A stretch of 64,000 nucleotides of DNA from Solibacillus sp. FSL H8-0538 (GTDB lineage Bacteria > Bacillota > Bacilli > Bacillales_A > Planococcaceae). Under the pieces are notes generated by a model. The model saw only the letters and a list, made by a program, of their open reading frames with translations. It was not told the origin of the DNA and did no database searches. Where the stretch lies: assembly GCF_038003525.1 (NCBI RefSeq), contig NZ_JBBOPI010000001.1, forward strand, positions 3,347,501 through 3,411,500. The letters run 5' to 3'. The first letter of the stretch is position 1. Every line of letters begins with the position of its first letter. Shown here piece by piece: positions 17,946 through 28,205 of the stretch. Made by a program: the position numbers and the translations under genes.

Positions 17946-18920
17946 ATGGGATTACGTGATTTCTTCATCCAACTATCTGAAAATCAATTGTTAAATAGCT
18001 CAGCTCAAAAGTACGGCTTAAGATTAGGTGCACAAAGTGTTGTTGCAGGGACAAACATCTCTGAAGCAATGGCGAACATTAAACAATTAAACGCAAAAGG
18101 CATTTCATGTACTGTTGATAATTTAGGTGAATTCGTATTTGACGAGGCTGAAGCGACAAAGGCCAAAGAAGAAATTTTAAAAGTAATTGAAGCAATTCAT
18201 AATGAGGGCGTCGATGCACATATTTCACTTAAACCATCACAGTTAGGCTTAGATATTGATATTGATTTTTGTTATGACAATTTGCGAGAAATTGTTGAAC
18301 ATGCCAGTAAGTATGGTATTTTCGTAAACTTTGATATGGAAAACTACGACCGCCTTCAACCGTCATTTGATATGTTGGAGGAATTAGCGAAAACATTCGA
18401 TAATGTAGGAACTGTGATACAAGCCTATTTCTTCCGCGCAAAAGAGGATATCGAAAAATTCAAAGACTTCCGTCTACGCATCGTAAAAGGTGCATATAAG
18501 GAGAATGCATCCGTAGCATTTCAGGATCAATTAGAAATCGATATTAACTTTATCAAACTCATTGAATACCATTTATTAAATGGTAAATTTACATCGATTG
18601 CAACGCATGATCACAACATTATCGAACATGTAAAACGTTTCGTAAAAGATTATAATATCCCACACGATCAATTCGAATTCCAAATGCTCTACGGCTTCCG
18701 AAAAGACTTACAGCTGAAGCTTGCGAACGAGGGCTATAATTTCTGCGTTTACGTACCATACGGCAAAGACTGGTACGGCTACTTCATGCGTCGCCTAGCT
18801 GAGCGCCCGCAAAACTTAAATCTTGTGACGAAGCAAGTATTTACTAAGAAAACAAATACGATCCTTGCCGTTGCTGCAGGCGCATTTATTTTAGGCCGAT
18901 TAACGAAAAAGAAAAAATAG
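17946..18920 (+). CDS. putB: Proline dehydrogenase with hydrophobic C-terminal tail
   Basis: FAD-dependent oxidation of proline to pyrroline-5-carboxylate, delivering electrons to quinone. ATG 17946 follows AAGGAG by eight bases; the GTG at 17928 is rejected. 324 residues with the barrel motifs SLKPSQLGLDID, VNFDMENYDR, VIQAYFFRAKEDIE, RIVKGAYKE and ATHDHNIIEHV, plus YGKDWYGYFMRRLAERPQN near the active-site end. The final 20 or so residues, TNTILAVAAGAFILGRL followed by four lysines, look like a tail anchor and are extra compared with the roughly 303-residue B. subtilis enzymes. No P5C dehydrogenase gene is adjacent. Confidence 0.93.
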   Translation: MGLRDFFIQLSENQLLNSSAQKYGLRLGAQSVVAGTNISEAMANIKQLNAKGISCTVDNLGEFVFDEAEATKAKEEILKVIEAIHNEGVDAHISLKPSQLGLDIDIDFCYDNLREIVEHASKYGIFVNFDMENYDRLQPSFDMLEELAKTFDNVGTVIQAYFFRAKEDIEKFKDFRLRIVKGAYKENASVAFQDQLEIDINFIKLIEYHLLNGKFTSIATHDHNIIEHVKRFVKDYNIPHDQFEFQMLYGFRKDLQLKLANEGYNFCVYVPYGKDWYGYFMRRLAERPQNLNLVTKQVFTKKTNTILAVAAGAFILGRLTKKKK

Positions 18921-18924
18921 TTAG

Positions 18925-18960
18925 AAAAACACCCAGACATAAAAAATGTCTGGGTGTTTT
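18925..18960 (+). terminator. Terminator of proline dehydrogenase gene
   Basis: AAAACACCCAGACA and TGTCTGGGTGTTTT form a perfect 14-bp stem with a T-rich end. Confidence 0.93.
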
Positions 18961-19247
18961 CATTAGCCATAACTAGTAAAGGACTATATTAGTAAACTAT
19001 TGATCAATCATATTTAACTATTAGGTATCGATAAACACCACACTGTTGTTAGATCAACTACTCTAACCGCGTTATAGGTCAACCCGCTTGTGGTCATGGG
19101 GGGGTAATACCGAATGGACGCGAATGTATGCCACCTGCTATTCCAAATACATTTGTAGTAAACTATCATTTCCACATAAACAACAATATCCTTTAACAAA
19201 TATAACCACTCAAAGCGAGTTAATTTACGACAACATAGCTACTGACA
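18961..19247. other. Intergenic region between convergent putB and desR
   Basis: Short reading frames here lack ribosome sites and recognisable content. I see no gene. Confidence 0.5.
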
Positions 19248-19853
19248 TTATTTATTCCAGCCCTTATCTTTAAAGCGGGCGATTGCTTCAATTCGGTTAC
19301 CGACACCAAGTTTATCAAGGATTGTTGAAATATAATTCCGCACAGTTCCAGCAGACAAATACAGTTCAGCTGCAATTTCCTTCGTTGTTTTACCTTCTGC
19401 AACAAGCTCGAGCACCTGACTTTCACGCTCAGTAAGTGGATTTTCACTATCATCTTCATACACAAAGTCAACTAGCTCTGGTGCATAAATACGACGTCCA
19501 TCCATAATAATACGGATGGAGTTCACCAGCTCTTCAATTGGACTATCCTTTAGTAAATAGCCACGCACACCTGCTTTACGTGCGCGTTCAAAATAACCAG
19601 GACGAGCGAATGTTGTTAAAATAATAATTTTACAGTCACTGCCGCGTAGTTCCTCTGCCGAATCAAGACCAGTCTTCACAGGCATTTCAATATCCATAAT
19701 GCAAATATCCGGTTGCTCGCGATTAACTAGCTCCACTGCTTCTTCTCCATTTTTTGCGAGGCCAACTACTTCCATATCGTCTTCCATACTTAATAGGGAT
19801 TTCATCGCCCCGAGTAGCATCCCCTGGTCTTCCGCTATTACAATACGAATCAT
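19248..19853 (-). CDS. desR: Response regulator DesR (NarL/LuxR family)
   Basis: 201 residues: receiver domain with phospho-acceptor Asp54 in CIMDIEMPVKTG, acidic pair ED at 8-9 and Lys in YLLKDSP, then a LuxR-type helix-turn-helix (PLTERESQVLELVAEGKTTKEIAAELYLSAGTV region). ATG 19853 lies one base after the desK stop; longer starts are rejected. With DesK it should activate the desaturase gene when membrane fluidity falls, as in B. subtilis. Confidence 0.94.
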   Translation of the reverse strand: MIRIVIAEDQGMLLGAMKSLLSMEDDMEVVGLAKNGEEAVELVNREQPDICIMDIEMPVKTGLDSAEELRGSDCKIIILTTFARPGYFERARKAGVRGYLLKDSPIEELVNSIRIIMDGRRIYAPELVDFVYEDDSENPLTERESQVLELVAEGKTTKEIAAELYLSAGTVRNYISTILDKLGVGNRIEAIARFKDKGWNK

Positions 19854-19854
19854 T

Positions 19855-20985
19855 TTATTCACTTCCCTTTTGATGTGTAATAGCAACGGGTACATGAACA
19901 ATTAATGTCGTACCCTTATCACTAAGAATTTCAATAGAGCCATTAATAAATTCAATACGCTCGCGCATCCCTTTTAAGCCACTGCCACCTGCGAGTAATT
20001 TTTGCTGTAAAAAACCAACGCCGTCATCCTGAACCGTTAGCATGAACTCATCTTCACTTTGATAAAAACTGATGCGGCAAATCGTTGCCTTACTATGCTT
20101 TACTATATTAGTCACTGCTTCTTTTAAACACATACTCACTACGTTTTCTGCGAGTACAGGCATAGTAATTTGTTTGACGTCACCGTTTAACCGGAACTTA
20201 ATTTGTGCTGCCTTTAATATTTGCTCCACACGGTATAATTCTTCTTCTATACGAACTGTTCGCATATTTGCGACCAGCTCTCTTACTTCTTTTAATGCGA
20301 TACTTGCTGTATGTCGAATATCTTTAATTTCATCGATTGCCTGCTGGGGATTTTTCTCTACTAAGCGGACAGCCAAATCACTTTTCAAACCAATCAGCGA
20401 AAGCTTCTGGCCAAGCGTATCGTGTAAATCCCTAGCAATACGTTGACGCTCCTCATGCACTGTTAATTCTGAAATACGGTCTCGAGCGTTTTCTAACTCG
20501 CCTTCCAAATTTTCACGTTTCGTTCTCGAAAAAAGAGTGAACGGCAAGAGTACAACACCGATTACCGTAATAATAATGAATGGTGTTTGTGTAATAAAGA
20601 GATCTAAGAAAATAAAATATCCCCCGACAATAGATAATACCGTAAAACCAATATGTAGCCCGTACATAATATAAAATCCTACTGGTTGACGAATATTACC
20701 GATAAAAAACGCCGTAAATAAGGATAAATATACGTAACCAAACATAAGTGTCATCACTACATTCAATACCATTTGGAAACTAATCCACATATAAACGAGC
20801 CCATTTTTAGATTGGAAAGAAAAACGATGACATAAGAAATACAATAAAATCATGACAATCCCCGTCGTAATTTGTACAAGTGAAAAGGATTGGATAATGA
20901 AGAAGAATGGCATGATACAAAAAATAATCCATATATAAATACTTAGCCAAGGACTTTTCGGAATAATACTATACCAAGTTTGCAT
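19855..20985 (-). CDS. desK: Membrane thermosensor histidine kinase DesK
   Basis: 376 residues with about five N-terminal transmembrane helices (residues 10-152), a linking coiled coil, the HisKA_3 motif EERQRIARDLHDTLGQKLS with phospho-His188, and a HATPase domain (DDGVGFLQQK ... GGSGLKGMRERI). His188 matches the position of the phosphorylated His in B. subtilis DesK. It lies between des and desR, all in one direction. Confidence 0.94.
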   Translation of the reverse strand: MQTWYSIIPKSPWLSIYIWIIFCIMPFFFIIQSFSLVQITTGIVMILLYFLCHRFSFQSKNGLVYMWISFQMVLNVVMTLMFGYVYLSLFTAFFIGNIRQPVGFYIMYGLHIGFTVLSIVGGYFIFLDLFITQTPFIIITVIGVVLLPFTLFSRTKRENLEGELENARDRISELTVHEERQRIARDLHDTLGQKLSLIGLKSDLAVRLVEKNPQQAIDEIKDIRHTASIALKEVRELVANMRTVRIEEELYRVEQILKAAQIKFRLNGDVKQITMPVLAENVVSMCLKEAVTNIVKHSKATICRISFYQSEDEFMLTVQDDGVGFLQQKLLAGGSGLKGMRERIEFINGSIEILSDKGTTLIVHVPVAITHQKGSE

Positions 20986-21091
20986 AACAGCCTCAATTCT
21001 CTTTTTTCCCTATTATATCAAATGGGCCCAATTTAAGCAGTAAAGGGCTATCCATCAAGTCTTTGTACGACTCAGCGGATAACCCCTTGAC

Positions 21092-22123
21092 TTAATGTTG
21101 AAGTCTATTATTTTTCATCGAAAGTGCTTGCTCAACTTCTTTAAATGATACGAACTTTCTGCGCTCTGTATCATATAACTTATACCGAATTGACTCTAAG
21201 CTTGTTTTCAATGTAATTGTTGTCGCTTGTTGTAATGGCGGAATTGATTCGTGTGCATCTTCTAATTTATAGTTCGGTACACGAGGTGCTAAATGGTGAA
21301 CATGGTGGAATCCGATATTACCCGTTACCCATTGTAATAATTTCGGTAACTTATAATACGAACTTCCCTCTACAGCTGCCTTCACATAATCCCATTCTGA
21401 ATCGTATTCAAAGTAAGAATCTTCGTATGTGTGTTGGATATAGAATAACCAAATCCCTAGTGCGCCTGCGATAAATAATGTAACTCCTTGTACTAAGAAG
21501 AAAGCAAACCAACCAAATACATAAATCAGTGCCACACAAATACCAGTTATTACGATATTTATTAAATACGTGTTGGTACGCTCTTTTTTCTTTGCATCAC
21601 TGCGGTTAATACGATTTAATACAAGCACCATAAGCAGTGGTCCTAAACCGAACATCACAATTGGATTACGATATAAGCGGTAGCCTAAGCGACCAAGCTT
21701 TGATTTTTCTAAATATTCATCAACCGTTAACATATCGATATCGCCAATACCACGCTTATCTAAGTTCGAACTTGTCGCATGATGAATCGTGTGCTCACGC
21801 TTCCACTTTTCATATGGGAATGATGTTAATACACCTGTTATAAATCCAACAACATCATTTGCTTTTTTATTTTTAAAGAATGATCCGTGCGTACAGTCAT
21901 GGAAAATAATAAATGTCCGAATAACCAAACCTGAAGCAAGGATGCTACATATAACTGTGTACCAAGGTGAAAACTGCAATAAGTAATACCCCGCACTCCA
22001 CAGTACTAAAAGCGGTAAAATAGTATTCACGATTTGCATTACGCTACGCTGCATATCCGATTTTGCAAAAGGTGCCACATCTTTTCTTAGCTTCTTCGTT
22101 TTTTCTGCATCTGTTACTGCCAC
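21092..22123 (-). CDS. des: Membrane acyl-lipid fatty acid desaturase
   Basis: Introduces a cis double bond into phospholipid acyl chains on cooling (B. subtilis delta-5 Des). 343 residues with four hydrophobic segments and the three di-iron His boxes: HDCTH (75-79), HTIHH (111-115) and HHVHH (273-277). The C-terminal end is hydrophilic. It is followed by desK and desR; the gap before desK contains no clear terminator, so read-through is possible. An inverted repeat upstream could be the DesR operator. Confidence 0.95.
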   Translation of the reverse strand: MAVTDAEKTKKLRKDVAPFAKSDMQRSVMQIVNTILPLLVLWSAGYYLLQFSPWYTVICSILASGLVIRTFIIFHDCTHGSFFKNKKANDVVGFITGVLTSFPYEKWKREHTIHHATSSNLDKRGIGDIDMLTVDEYLEKSKLGRLGYRLYRNPIVMFGLGPLLMVLVLNRINRSDAKKKERTNTYLINIVITGICVALIYVFGWFAFFLVQGVTLFIAGALGIWLFYIQHTYEDSYFEYDSEWDYVKAAVEGSSYYKLPKLLQWVTGNIGFHHVHHLAPRVPNYKLEDAHESIPPLQQATTITLKTSLESIRYKLYDTERRKFVSFKEVEQALSMKNNRLQH

Positions 22124-22162
22124 TTTATTCTCCCTCTTTCCGTTTCAATATAAGTAATAACT

Positions 22163-22191
22163 ACATAGTAGGTGATTTAGGAAAGTGACAA
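22163..22191 (-). promoter_or_regulatory. Probable des promoter
   Basis: TTGTCA (22186-22191) and CTATGT (22163-22168) lie 17 bp apart on the minus strand. The -10 is weak, as expected for a promoter needing an activator. Confidence 0.45.
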
Positions 22192-22216
22192 CAGAAACAA
22201 ACATCACAAAAAAAGT

Positions 22217-22236
22217 ATGACAAGTGTCATATGACT
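22217..22236 (-). promoter_or_regulatory. Candidate DesR operator
   Basis: ATGACA-AG-TGTCAT is a perfect 6-2-6 palindrome, followed at once by ATGAC. It lies upstream of the predicted des -35 box, where an activator would bind. Confidence 0.45.
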
Positions 22237-22301
22237 AGGTACTAAAAATATGTGTGAATTGTAGTGTTTATTCCATTAAATACTTTATTTTACAATCAAA
22301 A

Positions 22302-22814
22302 CTACCTTTCCATCGGTTCAGTTGGTCCATCTAAATCCAACTGATAATAAGATAAATCCAACCAGCGCCCGAATTTATAGCCTGAATTTCGGATTGTACC
22401 GCTATACGTAAAACCTAACTTCTCATGGGCCACAACACTACCTTCATTTTCTGCATCAATGCAGGCAACCATTGTTTTCACGTCATGCGTGCGCGCGAAC
22501 TCAATAAGCGCATGCATTAATTTTGTCGCGATGCCTTTTTTATAATGAGCTTTATGCACATACACAGAATGTTCTACTGTATATTTAAACGCAGGATACG
22601 CACGAAATGGTCCGTACGTTGCATAGCCCGCAACAGTACCGTCTTCCTCATATACAAAAAGCGGCTCTCCTGCTGCCATTTTCCCCTCAAACCAAATGAG
22701 GCGCTGCTCCAATGTTTGCTCCTCATACATATAAATAGCTGTTGAATTTAAAATATTATCATTAAAAATTTCTAATATTGTTGACATATCTGTTGCTTTT
22801 GCTTGTCGAATCAT
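22302..22814 (-). CDS. GNAT acetyltransferase, phosphinothricin-acetyltransferase-like
   Basis: 170 residues, starting at ATG 22814 after AGGAGG; longer starts are rejected. It contains the acetyl-CoA binding region VHKAHYKKGIATKLMHALI and the segment MVACIDAENEGSVVAHEKLGF typical of the Pat/YwnH subfamily, which acetylates small amino-acid-like amines such as phosphinothricin or methionine sulfoximine. The actual substrate is unknown. It lies 51 bp beyond metH on the same strand and may be read through from it. Confidence 0.88.
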   Translation of the reverse strand: MIRQAKATDMSTILEIFNDNILNSTAIYMYEEQTLEQRLIWFEGKMAAGEPLFVYEEDGTVAGYATYGPFRAYPAFKYTVEHSVYVHKAHYKKGIATKLMHALIEFARTHDVKTMVACIDAENEGSVVAHEKLGFTYSGTIRNSGYKFGRWLDLSYYQLDLDGPTEPMER

Positions 22815-22865
22815 AAAACTTCCTCCTATTAGCAAACGCCCCATCAATTGATGAGGCGCTCTACT

Positions 22866-25800
22866 TTATACATTAAAATAACGGGCGCCTGGATGAGCAA
22901 AGACAATTGCCGAAACGCTCGCCTCTGGTTCCATCATAAACCCTTCAGTTAGTTGCACGCCAATATCTTCTGGCTTCAGTAGATCAAATAATTTCTCTTG
23001 GTCTTCTAAATTCGGGCAAGCTGGGTAGCCAAAACTGAAGCGTTGTCCTTGGTATTTCGCTGCAAAACGGTCGCGCATCGTAAAGTCCGTTGCATCTGGG
23101 AAGCCCCACTGATCGCGGATTTCCTGATGAATACGCTCTGCAAAGCCCTCTGCTAGTTCAAGCGCCGTTGCTTGTAATGCATGACTTTCTAAAAACTTCC
23201 CGTTTTCTTTTAGTTCTCGCGCCTTGTCACCCACACCATGACCTGCTGTAACAACCATTAGTGCAATATAGTCCATTTCTCCGCTTTCTACAGTTTTTAA
23301 GAAATCGGCTAAACACATAAACGGCGCTACTTGCTGACGCGGGAAGGTGAAGCGTTTTATTTCCGTTTTGCTATCTTCCGGACTATATACGACTACATCA
23401 TCACCGTCTGCTTGTGCAGGGAAGAATTGATACATGCCCGATGGATTTAATACATCACTCTTTAAATAACCAGAGACTAATTCATGTAGCTGTGTTGCAC
23501 GGTCATCTCCTTCTGCAAGCATCGTTTCTAAGTTCCCTTTTAATCCTAAGTGGTGGCCGATTAAAGTGCGCATATTTACATATGGATGCAAGTGAGCTAC
23601 TGAATAACCAGGCTTCACGTGACGTGTTAAATCTTTTGGCAAGAACACATTTGCATCTTCAATCGTACGTACCGGTTTTTCAGTAAGTTCAACTTTCGGA
23701 CGCGCTGCACGCTTCGCATCAGATTCTAAACGTTTTTCACGCGCATCACGAAGCGCTTCAATAAAGCCGTCGCGTTCATTTTTATTCATTAAACGGTTTG
23801 CATAATCTAAGCCTTCCATCGCATCTTTTGCATAAATAACAGGGCCATCGTATTGATCGGCAATTTTGGTTTCCGTGAAGCGACGGGAAAGTGCTGCACC
23901 ACCTACTAAAATCGGTACATCAATACCGGCTTCTTTAAAGTCTTGCGCCGTAATAACCATTTGTTGTGCTGATTTTACAAGCAACCCTGACAAACCGATG
24001 AAATCTGGCTTTTCTTTTCGAATTACTTCAATTAAGGCAGACGGAGTAACTTTAATACCTAGATCAACTACTTTGTAGCCATTATTACTTAAAATAATAT
24101 CTACTAGGTTTTTCCCGATATCATGTACATCTCCTTTAACTGTTGCAAGGACCATTTTCCCTTTACCAGAGCTATCATCCTCTTTTTTCTCCATGAACTG
24201 CTCTAAATGAGCAACCGATGCCTTCATCACTCCGGCACTTTGAAGAACTTCCGCTACGATTAATTGGTTAGCATTAAAAAGACGACCAACTTCCGCCATC
24301 CCTTCCATGAGTGGTCCATTAATAATATCTAGCGGTGAATCATACAGCTCCATGGCTGCATCTAGATCAGGGATTAACCCTTCTTTTGTACCTTCTAAAA
24401 TATAATAAGCAAGACGACCTTCAACTGTTTTAGGAATGTCTGCCTCTGTTTTTTCTTTCTTCTTATCACGATAGAAATCAGTAAATACCGCCAAAGTTTC
24501 ATCATTCGTATTAAAAATCAAATCGTTCGCTAGCTTAATTTCTGCTTCTGGAATCGACGCGTAACGTTCTAGTTTTTCTGTATTTACAATCGCGTAATCA
24601 AGACCTGCTTGTGTACAGTGATATAAATACACCGCATTTAGCACTTCACGGCCAACTGGTGGCAAACCAAATGATACATTACTTACACCAAGGACCGTAA
24701 GACAACGTGGAAGCTTTTCTTTAATAAGGCGAATCCCTTCAATCGTTTCTTCTGCAGCACCTATGTATTGCTCGTCCCCTGTACCAACTGGGAACATCAG
24801 CGGATCAAAAATAATATCTTCCGGTGCTAAACCCCATTTTTCTGTAAGAAGCTTATACGAACGTTCCGCTACTTCAAGTTTACGCTCACGTGTAACGGCC
24901 ATCCCGACTTCATCAATTGTTCCAACAACTAGTGCCGCACCGTATTTTTTCACAAGTGGCATGACTGCATCAAAACGTTCCTCGCCGTCTTCTAGGTTAA
25001 TCGAGTTTATGATTGCTTTCCCTTGAGAGAACTTCAGTGCTTCTTCCATTACTTTCTCATCTGTTGAGTCAATAACTAAAGGCACCTTCACTTTTTTCAC
25101 AACTTCCTGCATGAAGTTGCGCATATCTTCTACTTCATCGCGGTCTGGGTTGGCTAAACAGATATCAATAACATGTGCCCCATTTTTCACTTGAGCACGC
25201 GCGATTTCTGCCGCTTCTTCAAATTTACCGTCAATAATTAAATTTTTAAATTTACGTGAGCCGATAACGTTCGTACGCTCACCAATAAATAATGGACGCA
25301 TTGAATCATCATATTGTAGCGGTTCAATTCCTGATACGACGTGGCCATGCGTATTTGTTTTTGGTTGGCGTGGTGCATGACTATCTACCGCTTGTCGGAT
25401 TGCTGCAATATGAGCAGGTGTTGTTCCGCAGCAGCCCCCCACAATATTTAACCAGCCTTTTTCTGCAAAGCCTTGTAGCTTTTTCGATAAAGAATCTGGC
25501 GTTTCATGATAGCAGCCTTCCTCATCGGGTAAGCCGGCATTCGGATAACAGCTAATATAGCCTGTAGATAATTCTGCAAGTGAACGAATATGATCCGTCA
25601 TAAATTCTGGACCTGTCGCACAGTTTAAGCCGACAGATAGAGGTTTAATATGTTCAATTGAAATATAGAATGCTTCAATTGACTGACCTGCAAGCGTTGT
25701 TCCCATTGGCTCAATTGTGCCGGAAATCATAACCGGCAGCTCTTTTCCTAACTCATCGAAGGCACGACGAACAGCAAGTGTTCCTGCTTTAACGTTCAGC

Positions 25801-26300
25801 ATATCCTGACTTGTTTCAAGCAGTAGTAAATCCGAACCCGCTTCGATTAACGCCTTTGCCTGAACGTAAAAGTTTTCTTCTAATTCATCGAATGAAATAC
25901 CACCAGTAACAGATAACGTTTTTGTCGTAGGACCCATTGCGCCTGCAACAAAACGTGGCCAGTCGGATGTTGAAAATTCCTTGGCAGCCTCTACTGCAAT
26001 TTCGACAGCACGCGTATTAATTTCTACAGCCTTATCACCTAAATCATATTCATTTAATACGAGTGGTGTCCCACCGAACGTATTCGTACAAATAATATCT
26101 GCCCCTGCTTCAAGATAAGCGCGATGTACTTTACCGAGAACATCTGGACGTGTCAGTACTAGGTTTTCGTTACAGCCATCTAAGTCCTCGCCACCGAAAT
26201 CTTCATACGTTAAATTTTCATTTTGCAGCATTGTTCCCATTGCGCCATCGATTACTAAAATTCGTTTTTGAAGTTGTTCTTGTATTGGATGGTTAAGCAT
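22866..26300 (-). CDS. metH: Cobalamin-dependent methionine synthase
   Basis: Transfers a methyl group from 5-methyltetrahydrofolate to homocysteine through B12. All four modules are present in 1144 residues: homocysteine-binding barrel with GGCCGTTPAHI, pterin-binding domain (IGERTNVIGSRKFK), cobalamin domain with the B12 His in DVHDIGKNLVD, and the C-terminal AdoMet reactivation domain. The start overlaps yitJ by eight bases. Operon control is by the S-box at 28251. Confidence 0.97.
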   Translation of the reverse strand: MLNHPIQEQLQKRILVIDGAMGTMLQNENLTYEDFGGEDLDGCNENLVLTRPDVLGKVHRAYLEAGADIICTNTFGGTPLVLNEYDLGDKAVEINTRAVEIAVEAAKEFSTSDWPRFVAGAMGPTTKTLSVTGGISFDELEENFYVQAKALIEAGSDLLLLETSQDMLNVKAGTLAVRRAFDELGKELPVMISGTIEPMGTTLAGQSIEAFYISIEHIKPLSVGLNCATGPEFMTDHIRSLAELSTGYISCYPNAGLPDEEGCYHETPDSLSKKLQGFAEKGWLNIVGGCCGTTPAHIAAIRQAVDSHAPRQPKTNTHGHVVSGIEPLQYDDSMRPLFIGERTNVIGSRKFKNLIIDGKFEEAAEIARAQVKNGAHVIDICLANPDRDEVEDMRNFMQEVVKKVKVPLVIDSTDEKVMEEALKFSQGKAIINSINLEDGEERFDAVMPLVKKYGAALVVGTIDEVGMAVTRERKLEVAERSYKLLTEKWGLAPEDIIFDPLMFPVGTGDEQYIGAAEETIEGIRLIKEKLPRCLTVLGVSNVSFGLPPVGREVLNAVYLYHCTQAGLDYAIVNTEKLERYASIPEAEIKLANDLIFNTNDETLAVFTDFYRDKKKEKTEADIPKTVEGRLAYYILEGTKEGLIPDLDAAMELYDSPLDIINGPLMEGMAEVGRLFNANQLIVAEVLQSAGVMKASVAHLEQFMEKKEDDSSGKGKMVLATVKGDVHDIGKNLVDIILSNNGYKVVDLGIKVTPSALIEVIRKEKPDFIGLSGLLVKSAQQMVITAQDFKEAGIDVPILVGGAALSRRFTETKIADQYDGPVIYAKDAMEGLDYANRLMNKNERDGFIEALRDAREKRLESDAKRAARPKVELTEKPVRTIEDANVFLPKDLTRHVKPGYSVAHLHPYVNMRTLIGHHLGLKGNLETMLAEGDDRATQLHELVSGYLKSDVLNPSGMYQFFPAQADGDDVVVYSPEDSKTEIKRFTFPRQQVAPFMCLADFLKTVESGEMDYIALMVVTAGHGVGDKARELKENGKFLESHALQATALELAEGFAERIHQEIRDQWGFPDATDFTMRDRFAAKYQGQRFSFGYPACPNLEDQEKLFDLLKPEDIGVQLTEGFMMEPEASVSAIVFAHPGARYFNV

Positions 26301-28140
26301 TTGTTTTTACTCCTTTGTTTTGCGCATCAAGTTCTTTTACATAGTCCATTAATTGAAGCGTCATATCGTATCGTAAAAACGGCGTAATTAAATAAATGCC
26401 GTTGAAATATTCACAAGCTGTATCTAGTAGTTCTTTAGCGATTGCTATACCTTCAAAGGTTGCAGCTACTTTATCCTCGCCACATGCTTCCATACGCGCA
26501 AGTACTTCTTCCGACAATTTAATGCCTGGTACTTCATGATGCAGGAATTCAGCGCTTCGGAATGAAGTTAATGGCATAATCCCAATATAAATCGGCGTTT
26601 CTAAATGCTTCGTTGCCTCATAAATCTCAACAATTTTTTCTTTTGAATATACCGGCTGCGAAATAAAATAATCTGCACCGTGTTCAATTTTCTTCTCTAA
26701 ACGTGCAACTGCTCGATCTAACACACGAACATTCGGATTAAATGCAGCTGCTACTGAGAAGCTTGCTTTTTTACGAAGTGGCTTACCAGAGAAGGAAATA
26801 CCTTCGTTTAACTGCTTAATAAGGGAGATTAGTTCCATTGAAGAAACATCGTACACACTAGTTGCTCCTGGGAAGTCCCCTACCTTTGTTGGATCGCCTG
26901 TTACTGCTAAAATATCATGTAGTTCAAGCGCATCAAGCCCCATAATATGTGATTGCAAACCTATTAAATTACGGTCGCGGCAAGTAATATGAGGTAATGC
27001 GCGAATTCCATGCTGTAGTTTTAAAATCGACGCCATCGCAATATTACTAATACGCGGTGAAGCTAGCGAGTTATCTGCCATCATAATGACATCCGCACCG
27101 GCAGTATATAATTCCTTTGCCCCTTTGACAAAGCCATCAATTTCTAAGTGACGTGGTGTATCCAACTCCACAATGACTGAACGCTCACGCTTCGCCTTCA
27201 CATGAAGCGGTTCTTGTTTTGGTGGTTCTGGTACGCGTACAAACTCTACGCTTACTGGCTTAATTTCTTTAGCTGCAAGCGGCTTTATATTCGCTAAATG
27301 TTCTTTAACCGCTTTAATATGCTTCGGGGTCGTTCCACAACAACCGCCAATTAAACGCACACCTTGGCCAACTAGCTCCACGGCTGCACGCGCAAAATAA
27401 TCCGCTTCTGATTCGTACACAACGCGCCCATCTTCTACATCAAGTAAAGATGCATTTGGATACGCAGACAGGTACGCTGTTTTTGGTAGCTGTACGCCTT
27501 CAAATGCTTGAATTGTATGGAAAGGACCTAAACGGCAGTTGCTCCCAACAATATCTGCACCGATATGATCTAACTCATACAATGCACTATTTAGCGTCAT
27601 ACCATTTTGTAATCTACCTGGCTCATGCATTGATACTTGGGCAATAATGGGTAAATCCGTTAATGTACGTAGCAATTGTACAGATGCTGATAATTCATCG
27701 AAATCATAATACGTTTCTAGTAAAAATCCGTCCGGCTCACCTGCAAGTAACACTTCGGCCTGCTCACGAAATGCTGCTAAAATCTCTTCAAGCGTTGTAT
27801 CGCTTTTACGAATGCCACGAATACCACCAATTGTTGCAAGCACAAACTGTCCACCTGGTGCAGCTGCACGTTTTGCTATTTCAAGTGCGGCGCGGTTAAA
27901 TTCTGCTACCCGTCCCTCGTAACCGTAACGAGCTAGTTTAATCGCATTGGCGCCATATGTATTTGTTTGAATGATATCTGCACCAGCTGCAATGTATTCA
28001 CCGTGGATTTTTTCAATAATTTCCGGTCGGGCAACATTCATTTCCTCATGGCAATAATCTAAGCCATATGAATACAGTAGCGTACCAATCGCACCATCTG
28101 CTGTTAACACACGTGTTTGTAACGTTTCAAGCAATCCCAT
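26293..28140 (-). CDS. yitJ: Bifunctional homocysteine S-methyltransferase / methylenetetrahydrofolate reductase
   Basis: 615 residues. The N-terminal half is a homocysteine methyltransferase barrel with the zinc-binding GGCCGTTPKH motif; the C-terminal half is a MetF-like flavin reductase (ITCRDRNLIGLQS, LHDILAVTGDPTKVGDFPGA, YFISQPVY). It supplies the methyl-folate used by MetH, encoded directly downstream with overlap. In B. subtilis yitJ also has an S-box leader. Confidence 0.95.
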   Translation of the reverse strand: MGLLETLQTRVLTADGAIGTLLYSYGLDYCHEEMNVARPEIIEKIHGEYIAAGADIIQTNTYGANAIKLARYGYEGRVAEFNRAALEIAKRAAAPGGQFVLATIGGIRGIRKSDTTLEEILAAFREQAEVLLAGEPDGFLLETYYDFDELSASVQLLRTLTDLPIIAQVSMHEPGRLQNGMTLNSALYELDHIGADIVGSNCRLGPFHTIQAFEGVQLPKTAYLSAYPNASLLDVEDGRVVYESEADYFARAAVELVGQGVRLIGGCCGTTPKHIKAVKEHLANIKPLAAKEIKPVSVEFVRVPEPPKQEPLHVKAKRERSVIVELDTPRHLEIDGFVKGAKELYTAGADVIMMADNSLASPRISNIAMASILKLQHGIRALPHITCRDRNLIGLQSHIMGLDALELHDILAVTGDPTKVGDFPGATSVYDVSSMELISLIKQLNEGISFSGKPLRKKASFSVAAAFNPNVRVLDRAVARLEKKIEHGADYFISQPVYSKEKIVEIYEATKHLETPIYIGIMPLTSFRSAEFLHHEVPGIKLSEEVLARMEACGEDKVAATFEGIAIAKELLDTACEYFNGIYLITPFLRYDMTLQLMDYVKELDAQNKGVKTNA

Positions 28141-28205
28141 ACTATTTCCTCACTCTCATTCCACACGATTTATTTACTGTATTTTCAGTCTTTTTCATCT
28201 ATAAT

